From assembly GCF_006494425.1 (NCBI RefSeq), contig NZ_VHIV01000001.1, positions 248,001-312,000 of the forward strand: a DNA stretch of 64,000 nt, in the 5' to 3' direction. The notes below the pieces were generated by a model. It was given only the letters and a program-made list of their open reading frames with translations. It searched no databases and was not told where the DNA came from. The DNA comes from Bacillus dicomae (GTDB lineage Bacteria > Bacillota > Bacilli > Bacillales > Bacillaceae_G). The position numbers and the translations under genes were made by a program. Shown one piece after another: positions 33,054 to 41,412 of this stretch (its first letter is position 1; each line of letters starts with the position of its first letter).

Positions 33054-35744
33054 TTATTTTATTAACCATACACTCATTACCGAATAGAGTTGATGTAAAT
33101 TTAATGGTTTACTTATATAATCTGAAGCGCCAGCAGATAAACATTTTTCCTTATCATTTGGCATTGCTTTAGCAGTTAATGCGATAATAGGTATTTCATG
33201 TAACCCTAAATTCATTCGGATATGTTCCATCGTTTCATAACCGTCCATATTCGGCATCATAATATCCATTAAAATAAGGTCAATATTTGTATTGTTTTTT
33301 AGTATCTCTAAACACTCTATGCCGTTCTGTGCAGTAATAATGTTGGCATGTTGTTTTTCTAATGCATTTTGTAATGCAAATATATTTCGGTGATCATCAT
33401 CGACAATTAAAATAGTTTTCTCTTGGAAGACGTTATTTGTTTCTGGGATAACGATAGTTTCCTCAACAACTTCAGTAGGAATAACTTCTTCTACCGTTGC
33501 TGCGACTTCTAAATTGGATACTTGGATATCATGTAATCCATTTGGCAGGTTCGGAATATATACTGTGAAAGTACTGCCTTCTCCTACATGACTCTCTAAC
33601 GTAATCCAACCACCTAACAATCTAGCAAACTCTTTACAAATAGATAAACCTAATCCTGTACCACCATATTTCCGAATCGTTGCGCCATCAGCCTGTTGAA
33701 AGGCTTCAAAAATAAGTTGATGCTGTTCTTTAGCAATACCAATACCAGTATCTTTTACTGAAATTGTAATCCAGTCTTTACTTATAGACTGCATATCATG
33801 ACTTAAATTGCTTGTTTCTATCGAATTGAAATGTAAAGAGACGGATCCTTTTTCTGTGAATTTAAATGCGTTGGATAGTAAGTTTTTAATAATTTGCTCA
33901 ATCCGTTTTGCATCTGTATAAAACAGATCAGGAATGGTGTCACTGTCTTCAACAGTAAATTTAACATCTTTTTGTGCAGCAATATGTAAGAAGTTTTGAT
34001 GCATACTCGCTGCCATATCACTTATGTTCGTTGCTTCAAAAATGACGTCTAGTTTTCCGGCTTCTACTTTAGATAAATCTAGTATGTCATTAATTAAAGT
34101 AAGTAAATCTTTCCCTGATGAATGAATGACGGTTGCTAATTCAATTTCATCATCGGATAAATGATTATCATGATTTTCTCTTAGCATTTCAGATAATAGT
34201 AAAATACTATTTAATGGTGTGCGTAATTCATGTGACATATTTGCTAGGAACTCTGATTTGTATTTTGAGCTACGTAACAACTCGCTTGCTTTTTCTTCTA
34301 ATTCTAATTTAGTAATTTGTAAGTCAGCTGTCTTTTGTTCAGCTTCTTCAGTTCTAGACTCTAATTGTTCATTCGTTGTTCGTAATTCTTCGGCTTGCAT
34401 TTGTAGTTCTTCCGCTTGTGTTTGCAATTCTTCTGATTGAACTTGTAATTCTTCTGTCATTGCTTGTGATTCATGTAAAAGAGTTTGAATTCGCATACGT
34501 CCCATAATGCTATGGATTGTTAAGCCTAGATTATCAACAGTTTGTTGAATTAAATCTTGATGTAAATCTGAAATCTCAGTTACACTTACTAACTCCATTA
34601 CTGCAATCACTTCATCTTCAAATAAGATAGGGATGATTAGTAGATTTTTAGGGCGTATTTCTAATACTCCGCTAGTGACATAACGAAACTCTTCGGGTAT
34701 GTCTCGAAGAATAAAAATTTTCTTTTCTAAGGCAGACTGTCCAATTAAACCTTCACCCATTTTAATAGATTGTTTTCCAATGTCAGCACCTTGATCCGCG
34801 AAAGAAGCTTTCTTCACATAGTAGACAGTGTCTTCAATTTCTTCACATACATAAAATGCACCGCAAGAAGTTTGCGTTTTTTGTATAATGCCACTCAAAA
34901 TTTTGTTACCTAACATCTCAATAGAAGATACACCTTGATACATTAAAATTAATTCTGCAAGCTCAGTTTGTAACCACTCTCTTTTAGAAATTTCGTCTAG
35001 TAGGTGGTTCGTTGTATGAGCAAGATCTTTTATTTCGTCATGGGTGTTTACATGAATTCTTTCCGTAATTTTTTCTTTAGAAGAAATGGATTTAATAGCT
35101 TGAATTACATTTTTAATCGTTTTTGTAATGGAATTCGAAATATAAAGTGAAACGATAATGGAAATACAAGATAGTAAGAACAATAAACTGTATAACCAAA
35201 TCTCTAATTTATTATTTTCAGTATCTAATTGTGCAGCTCTTTTTTTCGTTAGTTGTTCCTCTACACTACGGAAGTTAGTTACCTGCGATTGTAATGATTG
35301 AATTTGAGTCGTATCGATTGCTTGTACGTTATTACTATTGTTATTCGTAATGAGTGGATGAATCTCTTTATTAATCCAATTAGTAATGTTTTCATTAATC
35401 TGCTTTAGTTTTTCTTGCTGAGAGGGGTTATCCTCTAATAGAGCAAAAAGATCATGATAATGTTTTTCGTAATCCTTTTCCGCAGCGTTAAGGGATTGAA
35501 CATAATTTGCATCATTAGAAGTGATAAACCCTTTCGCTTTATTTTCAATTGTTAGCAATTCTTTCTCCACTTGGTTCGTTAAATTAAGAACTTTAAAATC
35601 GTGATCAATAATAAAATTACGAGATTTTTGTAAACTGGTAATCTCATTGTTTAGCATAATGAAAGAAATAAGTAAGAACAAAATGATAACTAAATAACCA
35701 GCCATAATTTTGTAGCGAATACTAAATTTTGCTTTCGAGTTCAT
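33054..35744 (-). CDS. rsbK: RsbK, hybrid sensor histidine kinase of the SigB pathway
   Basis: 896 residues. TM1 about 12-30, an external CHASE3-like domain 31-182, TM2 about 183-203, HAMP to about 255, GAF 265-410, then a coiled coil of EELQ repeats (430-495). H505 in MSHELRTPLNS is followed by an ATPase domain with N-box NLLSNAFKF and GGTGLGLS, and a receiver with D827 in LILMDIMMPNMDG. Glutamates 439 and 446 in the EELQ stretch match the RsbM methylation sites I recall from published work. It senses stress and passes phosphate to RsbY. Confidence 0.93.
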   Translation of the reverse strand: MNSKAKFSIRYKIMAGYLVIILFLLISFIMLNNEITSLQKSRNFIIDHDFKVLNLTNQVEKELLTIENKAKGFITSNDANYVQSLNAAEKDYEKHYHDLFALLEDNPSQQEKLKQINENITNWINKEIHPLITNNNSNNVQAIDTTQIQSLQSQVTNFRSVEEQLTKKRAAQLDTENNKLEIWLYSLLFLLSCISIIVSLYISNSITKTIKNVIQAIKSISSKEKITERIHVNTHDEIKDLAHTTNHLLDEISKREWLQTELAELILMYQGVSSIEMLGNKILSGIIQKTQTSCGAFYVCEEIEDTVYYVKKASFADQGADIGKQSIKMGEGLIGQSALEKKIFILRDIPEEFRYVTSGVLEIRPKNLLIIPILFEDEVIAVMELVSVTEISDLHQDLIQQTVDNLGLTIHSIMGRMRIQTLLHESQAMTEELQVQSEELQTQAEELQMQAEELRTTNEQLESRTEEAEQKTADLQITKLELEEKASELLRSSKYKSEFLANMSHELRTPLNSILLLSEMLRENHDNHLSDDEIELATVIHSSGKDLLTLINDILDLSKVEAGKLDVIFEATNISDMAASMHQNFLHIAAQKDVKFTVEDSDTIPDLFYTDAKRIEQIIKNLLSNAFKFTEKGSVSLHFNSIETSNLSHDMQSISKDWITISVKDTGIGIAKEQHQLIFEAFQQADGATIRKYGGTGLGLSICKEFARLLGGWITLESHVGEGSTFTVYIPNLPNGLHDIQVSNLEVAATVEEVIPTEVVEETIVIPETNNVFQEKTILIVDDDHRNIFALQNALEKQHANIITAQNGIECLEILKNNTNIDLILMDIMMPNMDGYETMEHIRMNLGLHEIPIIALTAKAMPNDKEKCLSAGASDYISKPLNLHQLYSVMSVWLIK

Positions 35745-35838
35745 TAAAAATTCCTACCTTCAATATTATTAAAAGTTTTCAATTGTAAAGAATAAAAAAC
35801 GTAATATATATTATATCAGTTTTCATAGGGCCAAACTA

Positions 35839-35867
35839 GAAATCCCCCTATTGTATTAGGGGGTTTC
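35839..35867 (-). terminator. Terminator of the HPr-like gene
   Basis: GAAATCCCCCTA / TAGGGGGTTTC around TTGTAT, about 85 bases past the HPr-like stop and before rsbK on the same strand. The T-run is weak. Confidence 0.6.
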
Positions 35868-35949
35868 GTTTTGAATAGAGGAAATCATTTTGAAGTATAA
35901 AACGATATATGAAAAGTAACGATCGAGGGAATAGGGGATAACAAAACTT

Positions 35950-36201
35950 TTAAGAAGGAAAGAGAGTTCTTAAAGTTTTTTTTGCATCTATTCCTTCAAA
36001 GATAAATAATACAAGCTCTCTCTTTTTTACAGTAAGGAAAAATGATACTAATGTGCTTAAGTTTTTAATAGAAGTAAGTATTCCGTGTTTACTTATAAAT
36101 ACATTCGTTTGAAATGTTGTCATTACAGCGTAAAAATGATGAATCTGAGTTATTGTAGGTGTTTCATTGTAAAGAATAGTAGTAGAGTGAATGGCATTCA
36201 T
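35950..36201 (-). CDS. HPr-like protein without the phosphorylation sites
   Basis: 83 residues with an HPr-type C-terminal half: FQTNVFISKHGILTSIKNLS, LVSFFLTVKKRELVLFIFEG and AKKTLRTLF follow the HPr strand-helix order. By my alignment the position of the phosphorylated His15 is Thr16 (PTITQIHHF) and that of Ser46 is Asn47, so neither phosphorylation could occur. A consensus SigB promoter lies upstream. It may be a regulatory decoy or merely a fold relative. GGAAAGGA favours this ATG over one 18 bases upstream. Confidence 0.65.
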   Translation of the reverse strand: MNAIHSTTILYNETPTITQIHHFYAVMTTFQTNVFISKHGILTSIKNLSTLVSFFLTVKKRELVLFIFEGIDAKKTLRTLFPS

Positions 36202-36242
36202 CGTAATATTCCTTTCCATATAATAAGCATAACAATATAAAC

Positions 36243-36267
36243 ATACCCGTTTTAAAAAATGTTAAAC
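36243..36267 (-). promoter_or_regulatory. SigB promoter of the HPr-like gene
   Basis: On the minus strand GTTTAA, 13 bases, GGGTAT: an exact consensus match. Confidence 0.85.
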
Positions 36268-36303
36268 ATATAAATAAGAAAAAATATAATTATAGTTTTT
36301 TAC

Positions 36304-36328
36304 GTTTAGAAAGAGTTACGGAGGGTAT
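36304..36328 (+). promoter_or_regulatory. SigB promoter of the divergent stress operon
   Basis: GTTTAG, 13 bases, GGGTAT; drives 36410-36547 and 36587-37117. Arranged back to back with the previous promoter, 36 bases apart. Confidence 0.85.
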
Positions 36329-36409
36329 ACATATACTACAAAGAGATTGACCGAAGATGAATTGTAAGGTTTTATACTTTTACTTTAAATAAAAAGGAGA
36401 CTGTTACAT

Positions 36410-36547
36410 ATGGATAAAATGATAATGGATATTACATTTGATTTCATTTACTTGTTAAGTAGTTCTCTTGTAATCCTTTTATTATTGGCGTTTTTCGTAA
36501 ATGGATATGTGAATAAAAAAATTAGTGTATATAAAAACGAAGAGTAA
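36410..36547 (+). CDS. Small SigB-dependent membrane peptide, 45 aa
   Basis: MDKMIMDITFDFIYLLSSSL leads into one membrane helix (about 12-33) and a basic tail NKKISVYKNEE. AAAGGAG is nine bases before the ATG. First gene behind a consensus SigB promoter, 39 bases before the next stress gene. No family recognised. Confidence 0.65.
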   Translation: MDKMIMDITFDFIYLLSSSLVILLLLAFFVNGYVNKKISVYKNEE

Positions 36548-36586
36548 TAAAGATATATTATATAAAACTTTAGGAGGTTAATAGTT

Positions 36587-37117
36587 ATGAATGTAGATAG
36601 AAAAATAGTAGGTGTTTTTCAAACAATTGATGATGCGGCACTCGTTATTAATGAATTAAAGGAAAAAGGATACCCAGCAGATAACATTTCAGCTATTGCG
36701 AAAGATCAAAAGGAAATTGAACATCTGGAAGAAAAATCAGGTGAGAAAGTGAATCATGAAACTGCACATAAAGCGGATATCTTTTCAGCGACAGGACTTG
36801 TAGCTGGAGGAGTAGCAGGTGGACTCGGAGGTTTATTAACAGGCCTTGGTGTACTTGCTGTATCTGGACTGGGCCCAATTGTAGCAGCGGGACCTATCGC
36901 AGCAGCTATTGGGGGAGCAGGTATTGGCGGAGGAGCTGGAAGTTTAATAGGAGCATTTATAGGATTAGGAATCCCTGAAGAACATGCTAAAAAGTATGAA
37001 GAATATATTTACGATGGAAATATATTAATTTTAGTAGATGCAAAATTAGATGATAAGCTAGAAATCTACAAAATATTTGATAAGCATCATGCTTATAACT
37101 CTGATTTCTTTAAATAA
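36587..37117 (+). CDS. General stress protein with GSP17M-type domain and glycine-rich core
   Basis: 176 residues. Residues 1-60 are a GSP17M/YflT-like fold (KIVGVFQTIDDAALVINELK, NISAIAKDQ). A long Gly/Ala-rich hydrophobic hairpin spans 68-128 (LVAGGVAGGLGGLLTGLGVL, GGAGIGGGAGSLIGAFIGLG), followed by HAKKYEEYIYDGNILILVDA. Such low-temperature or general stress proteins are typical SigB products; the hairpin may insert into membranes. AGGAGG precedes the ATG. Confidence 0.85.
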   Translation: MNVDRKIVGVFQTIDDAALVINELKEKGYPADNISAIAKDQKEIEHLEEKSGEKVNHETAHKADIFSATGLVAGGVAGGLGGLLTGLGVLAVSGLGPIVAAGPIAAAIGGAGIGGGAGSLIGAFIGLGIPEEHAKKYEEYIYDGNILILVDAKLDDKLEIYKIFDKHHAYNSDFFK

Positions 37118-37237
37118 AATGATGAAAAATGTAAACAAAGTGAATATCGTTTTTGATCTTACAACTTTGGCGCGGCCGAGGAGTCGTATGACTATAAGAG
37201 AGGAAGGGCTTATAGTAAAAGATCAAGTTCTATTCTG

Positions 37238-37387
37238 TTATCCCGCATTAACGGGCAGTAAGACCCCCACCTCAAAATTCAGTGAAAGCAAAGAAGTTAG
37301 GTGGGGGATCAACTGCCCGTAAAAGCCCGATTGGTTCAACTAATAATCAGTGGGGGATACCCCCCACTGATTAAAGTTTCACTTTAT
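37238..37387 (-). repeat. bcr1-type repeat, copy 4
   Basis: Reverse orientation: TTATCCCGCATTAACGGGCA at one end and TTAAAGTTTCACTTTAT at the other, with both hairpins preserved. It lies between two stress-region genes, directly before a ribosome site. Confidence 0.85.
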
Positions 37388-37411
37388 TGAAAAGGAAAGA
37401 GGTGTCTTTTC

Positions 37412-37615
37412 GTGATCGTAAAAATATTAAAGGATAGTAGTAATAGTTTCCTTTGTACAGTTCAGAATAAAAATGGAGATCAGTATGTGAAGAGATGGTT
37501 TCATAAACATGAAAACAATGAAGAATTAGGACGACCAACTTTTAAAGAAGTAGAACGCGACTGGAAAGAAAATAAAGAATCGTTTATGTATCCTAATGTT
37601 AAAGCGCTTTATTAA
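37412..37615 (+). CDS. Hypothetical protein, 67 aa
   Basis: Small, basic and soluble: SFLCTVQNKNGDQYVKRWFH, then FKEVERDWKENKESFMYPN. No family recognised. GTG start with AAAGAGGTG upstream. Its ribosome site lies only 10 bases past the end of a bcr1 repeat, so the repeat must be part of its leader. Confidence 0.55.
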   Translation: MIVKILKDSSNSFLCTVQNKNGDQYVKRWFHKHENNEELGRPTFKEVERDWKENKESFMYPNVKALY

Positions 37616-37634
37616 ACATAATAGGCACTTTATT

Positions 37635-37669
37635 CTTACAAAACTGTCACATTCCTGTAAGGTAATTCA
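37635..37669 (+). promoter_or_regulatory. BceR-like site upstream of the YbjQ-family gene
   Basis: CTTACA-AAAC-TGTCAC (37635-37650) followed by ATTCCTGTAAGGTAATTCAA. The stretch ACATTCCTGTAAGGTAA matches 20728-20744 at 16 of 17 positions, suggesting the same regulator. Confidence 0.5.
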
Positions 37670-37751
37670 ATAGATTCGTTGTTTGTTCCATGTCATAATA
37701 AAAACATAAGAAAGCTTATTAAAACTACAACTTATTAGGAGAGTGTCAGTC

Positions 37752-38063
37752 ATGATTGTAACAACAACTTCTGGAATTCAAGGTAAAGAAATTATTGAGT
37801 ATATCGATATTGTAAATGGTGAAGCTATTATGGGTGCAAATATTGTCCGTGATTTATTCGCTTCCGTTCGTGATGTTGTCGGTGGTCGTGCTGGTTCTTA
37901 TGAAAGCAAGCTAAAAGAAGCTCGCGATATCGCAATGGATGAAATGAAAGAACTTGCAAAACAAAAAGGTGCGAACGCTATCGTTGGTGTTGACGTAGAT
38001 TACGAGGTTGTTCGTGATGGAATGTTAATGGTTGCTGTAAGTGGTACAGCTGTACGTATATAA
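37752..38063 (+). CDS. YbjQ/UPF0145-family protein
   Basis: 103 residues, near full length for the family: [40 protein letters not shown] and [15 protein letters not shown]. The fold assembles as a pentamer; heavy-metal binding has been proposed but function is unsettled. ATG with AGGAGAG upstream is preferred to a GTG nine bases before it. A BceR-like operator upstream hints at induction by envelope stress. Confidence 0.88.
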
Positions 38064-38082
38064 GTAAATAAAAAACAGGCTC

Positions 38083-38117
38083 ACCCCTTGAAGTTTATGC
38101 TTTGAGGGGATTTTTTT
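38083..38117 (+). terminator. Terminator of the YbjQ-family gene
   Basis: CACCCCTTGAAG-TTTATG-CTTTGAGGGG followed by T-run. Confidence 0.75.
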
Positions 38118-38375
38118 GTTCATAACTAAAGTTAAGAGGGAAAAGAGCCGATTACTAGCCTACTTATTTCAAATGTAGTATATTATTTTTAAAGATAAAA
38201 GTAATAATATGGAAAAATGTTAACTTTATGACAAATAATAAAATTGTTATTTGAGGTAAGAAGAGAAATAATAGTATGAATAGCTTTAGAGAGTGTATAG
38301 TTGATAGAAATAAACGATTGATTATGTAAAGCGTTATATTACATAAAATTTTTTATGAATGGAGGCGGTTATATT

Positions 38376-38522
38376 ATGTTTTGGTTAGGATGTTTTTTAG
38401 GATACATTGTAGGCTCAGTTATTACATGCGCTCTACTTTACTATGGGTATAGATCTAATGAAAACAAAAAAGCGAATATACAAAAGAGGGAGGAGAGGAA
38501 AATCAATCAAAAAGGTGTATAG
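38376..38522 (+). CDS. Small membrane protein, 48 aa (DUF3789-like)
   Basis: One N-terminal helix, MFWLGCFLGYIVGSVITCAL, then a charged tail (NENKKANIQKREERKINQKG). The M-F-x-x-G-C-x-x-G-x-x-x-G start resembles DUF3789 peptides often found in phages. GGAGGCGG lies before the ATG. The 250 bases upstream contain no other gene. Confidence 0.6.
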   Translation: MFWLGCFLGYIVGSVITCALLYYGYRSNENKKANIQKREERKINQKGV

Positions 38523-38559
38523 GATGTGGAAGGTAGAGTGATAACGTTGATGCAAAAAT

Positions 38560-38603
38560 AAAGGGCAGTACATATTTTGATGACTACTATGTACTGTCCC
38601 GTT
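38560..38603. terminator. Bidirectional terminator
   Basis: GGGCAGTACATA...TATGTACTGTCCC with A/T-rich flanks, between the small peptide gene and the convergent membrane gene. Confidence 0.75.
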
Positions 38604-38616
38604 TATTCTTTTTGGA

Positions 38617-38922
38617 TTATGAGAAGTTGTTTCCTGTCTTGCTATAAAATTCATAAGCAAAAAAGCCAAATAAATAGCCGATTGCAGCTCCTAAGCTCAC
38701 TGCAAGAAGTGAATAATCCGGGAAAAACATGCCGAAAATCAAACCGATTATACAGCCAACGAGCATTCCAATTGGTATGAAGCTATCTAATAAAACTTGA
38801 GCGTTTTTTGACTTTTTCTTACCTAATGTACCATTGTCATATTTATATTTAAGCCTTCCAATCACATATACTACAATTCCCCCGGCTATTAAAACAGGCG
38901 CAATTGCTGTAAGTAACCACAT
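38617..38922 (-). CDS. Small membrane protein, 101 aa
   Basis: Three hydrophobic helices: residues 3-20, about 46-67 and 70-92, with glycine-rich faces (VGCIIGLIFG, VSLGAAIGYLFG) and a basic loop KYKYDNGTLGKKKSKN. No family recognised. The ATG with AAAGGAG upstream is used; the first ATG, 18 bases earlier, overlaps that site. Confidence 0.65.
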   Translation of the reverse strand: MWLLTAIAPVLIAGGIVVYVIGRLKYKYDNGTLGKKKSKNAQVLLDSFIPIGMLVGCIIGLIFGMFFPDYSLLAVSLGAAIGYLFGFFAYEFYSKTGNNFS

Positions 38923-38940
38923 GTTAGAGTCTCCTTTCAT

Positions 38941-39214
38941 CTTTCAAAATAATTATACCAAATAATTACAATTTGTTCGAATAGTGGATAATTGAGGAAT
39001 AATAATAATGTTGGCGCACTTGCTCTAAGTAGTGTTGCGTTAAATCTATAGATGCATAGTTGTTATTGAAAAGATAAGAATCCCCCTATAAATTAATTGG
39101 GTAAAATTTCAAATTGCTGTGCTACTATAGACTGAAAATGATACAGTAATAATTAAGATAATACGGTTCACTATTTCATTTTAATTTATTTAGAAAGATA
39201 TTGAGGTGCAATAA
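38941..39214. other. Intergenic region before the two-component system
   Basis: AT-rich; must hold the response-regulator promoter. A GAGGTGC ribosome site is at 39203. No clear operator palindrome and no coding signal. Confidence 0.35.
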
Positions 39215-39937
39215 ATGATACATAATATTCCAGACGTTTATACAAAAAAAATTCTTATAGTAGATGATGAAAAAGAGATTTTAAATTTGTTGGAAGCGGT
39301 TTTAAAGAAAGAAGGGTTTCGACATATTTATACGTGTACAACAGGAAAAGGTGGAATACACATGTGTAGGCAAGTGCAGCCAGATCTTATCCTATTAGAT
39401 ATTATGCTTCCAGATTTAGATGGATATAGTGTTTGTGAGCAAATTCGACAGTTTACATTCGTTCCAATATTCTTCTTATCGGCAAAAAATGAAGATTTAG
39501 ATAAAATACTTGGATTAAGTATAGGTGGTGATGATTACATTACAAAACCTTTTAGTCCAAAAGAAGTAGCGTATAAAATGAAAGCATTTTTTCGACGCAA
39601 TCAATATAAAGAAAAGAATCCGAATATGTATCAGTTTGGAGACATTACAATAGATGAGGCACAAGGGACAGTGCTAAGGGCTGGCACATTACTAAGCTTA
39701 ACAGCAAAAGAATTTAATATATTACTATTTTTAATAAAAAACCCAAATCAAATTTTTAGTAAGGCTCGATTATATGAAGCTGTCTGGGGCGAAGCATACT
39801 TGGGGAATGATAATATTATGATGGTACATATGAGACATTTAAGAGAAAAAATAGAGGATAATCCCTCTAAACCTAATTATCTTGTAACAGTAAGGGGACT
39901 TGGATATAAACTTAATACAAAAGGTGATGCAAAATGA
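39215..39937 (+). CDS. OmpR-family response regulator
   Basis: 240 residues. Receiver domain: acidic pair in VDDEKEI, phospho-acceptor D62 in LILLDIMLPDLDG, K in YITKPFSPKE. The C-terminal winged helix has LTAKEFNILLFLIKNPNQIF, NDNIMMVHMRHLREKIEDNP and TVRGLGYKLN. It should control the ABC transporter genes downstream in response to its partner kinase. Its stop overlaps the kinase start by 4 bases. Confidence 0.93.
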   Translation: MIHNIPDVYTKKILIVDDEKEILNLLEAVLKKEGFRHIYTCTTGKGGIHMCRQVQPDLILLDIMLPDLDGYSVCEQIRQFTFVPIFFLSAKNEDLDKILGLSIGGDDYITKPFSPKEVAYKMKAFFRRNQYKEKNPNMYQFGDITIDEAQGTVLRAGTLLSLTAKEFNILLFLIKNPNQIFSKARLYEAVWGEAYLGNDNIMMVHMRHLREKIEDNPSKPNYLVTVRGLGYKLNTKGDAK

Positions 39938-41328
39938 AGTGGAAGGTCACGAGACTATATATTACCTCATTAATAGGATTAATTATGTTTATCCTGATTG
40001 TTCAATTTTTTGCTTTTAGTTATTTAGTATTTACATATAATCGTGGGGGAATGGATAATCCAGAGAGCTTAGTATTAGCTTTTCAAAAAGAAATCAAAGT
40101 AGAAAATGGAAGTATTTCTATAACGAATAAAGGGAAAAAATTTTTACAAGAGCATGGAGCTTGGTTACAAGTATTAAATCATAATAGTGATGAAATTTTT
40201 CAAATGTATAAGCCTAAAAATACACCAAATCACTATACTCCTAGTGACTTAATTTTACGCTATAAGTACGATATTAGGGATTATACAACGTTTGTAGGTA
40301 AGTTAGATAAAAATACACAGGTAGATAGCTACATTGTCGCTTTCCCGTCAAATCAAGTATTACGGAAGTTTGTTTATTTGAACTTCAATAATTTATCTAG
40401 CTTCTATCCATATGGAATTTTAATATTAATAGGAGTGACAGTGGTTTGTATTTTATTATTTGCTTACATTGTGGCAAGGTATATGTCAAAACCTGTTGTC
40501 ATGATAATTGAACATATAAATAAATTAAAGCAAGGACAATATAAACAAGTACCGGAAGAAAAGGGAATATATGCAGAGGTGTATACAAATCTGAATCAGC
40601 TATCACATCAACTAGAGGATATTAGCGTTCAGAGAAAAAGACTAGATATGATGCGAGCTGAGTGGATTATAAACATCTCTCATGATTTAAAGACACCGCT
40701 TTCTTCTATTAAAGGATATAGTGAAGTTATAGGAAATCGGGAATATAAAATTACTGCACAAGAAATGTATCAATATGCAGAAGTAATTCAGAATAAATCA
40801 GTTTATATAGAAAAAATGATTGATGATTTAAAACTTACATATCAATTGAAGAATACGTTGTTACCTATCCATAAAACTACAGTAGATATTGTAAATCTCA
40901 CTCGAGAAATAATTATTGAATTTCTGAATATGCCTCATTATGAAAATCGAATAATTGAATTTGAATGCCTTCAGGAAGAAATAATTATAAAAGCAGATCA
41001 GGGATTAATCCAACGTGCCATAGTAAATTTATTGAATAATGCACTCATTCATACTGATCATAAAACATTAATACAAGTTTGTATAAAACAAACAATTGGA
41101 TACACCATAGTTACAATTGAGGATAATGGTGAAGGGATAAATAAAAGTGATTTACCACATATTTTTGATCGATATTTCCGTGGTACAAATACAGATCCAA
41201 AAAGTGGTTCAGGTTTAGGAATGGCAATTGTAAAGGAAATTATTGTAGCTCACGGCGGGGAAATTGCAGTAGAAAGCATCGAAGGAAATGGTACTAAAAT
41301 TACATTTCAGCTTCCAATAAAAAATTAA
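39934..41328 (+). CDS. Sensor histidine kinase
   Basis: 464 residues. TM1 (about 8-33), a short external domain (34-155), TM2 (about 158-182), HAMP-like region (183-230), H250 in NISHDLKTPLSSIKG, N-box NLLNNALIHTD, G1 EDNGEGI, F-box HIFDRYFRG and G2 GSGLGMAIVKEI. The moderate external domain suits sensing of a peptide or envelope cue. With the regulator and the LanFEG-type transporter it forms an antibiotic-detection and defence unit. Confidence 0.93.
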   Translation: MKWKVTRLYITSLIGLIMFILIVQFFAFSYLVFTYNRGGMDNPESLVLAFQKEIKVENGSISITNKGKKFLQEHGAWLQVLNHNSDEIFQMYKPKNTPNHYTPSDLILRYKYDIRDYTTFVGKLDKNTQVDSYIVAFPSNQVLRKFVYLNFNNLSSFYPYGILILIGVTVVCILLFAYIVARYMSKPVVMIIEHINKLKQGQYKQVPEEKGIYAEVYTNLNQLSHQLEDISVQRKRLDMMRAEWIINISHDLKTPLSSIKGYSEVIGNREYKITAQEMYQYAEVIQNKSVYIEKMIDDLKLTYQLKNTLLPIHKTTVDIVNLTREIIIEFLNMPHYENRIIEFECLQEEIIIKADQGLIQRAIVNLLNNALIHTDHKTLIQVCIKQTIGYTIVTIEDNGEGINKSDLPHIFDRYFRGTNTDPKSGSGLGMAIVKEIIVAHGGEIAVESIEGNGTKITFQLPIKN

Positions 41329-41412
41329 GCTAAACTTAAGGTCAGCTCAATTCAAGATTAAGCAAGAACTTTCATAATAAATGATAGCTTAATCAAAAAA
41401 GAGGTGCCAATA

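Noticed and set aside
37077-37322. 81-codon plus-strand frame
   Set aside because: It overlaps the end of the stress gene and most of it translates the bcr1 repeat.
39000-39060. Short coding-like stretch before the response regulator
   Set aside because: A few codons only (ATG TTG GCG CAC) before a stop; nothing supports a gene.
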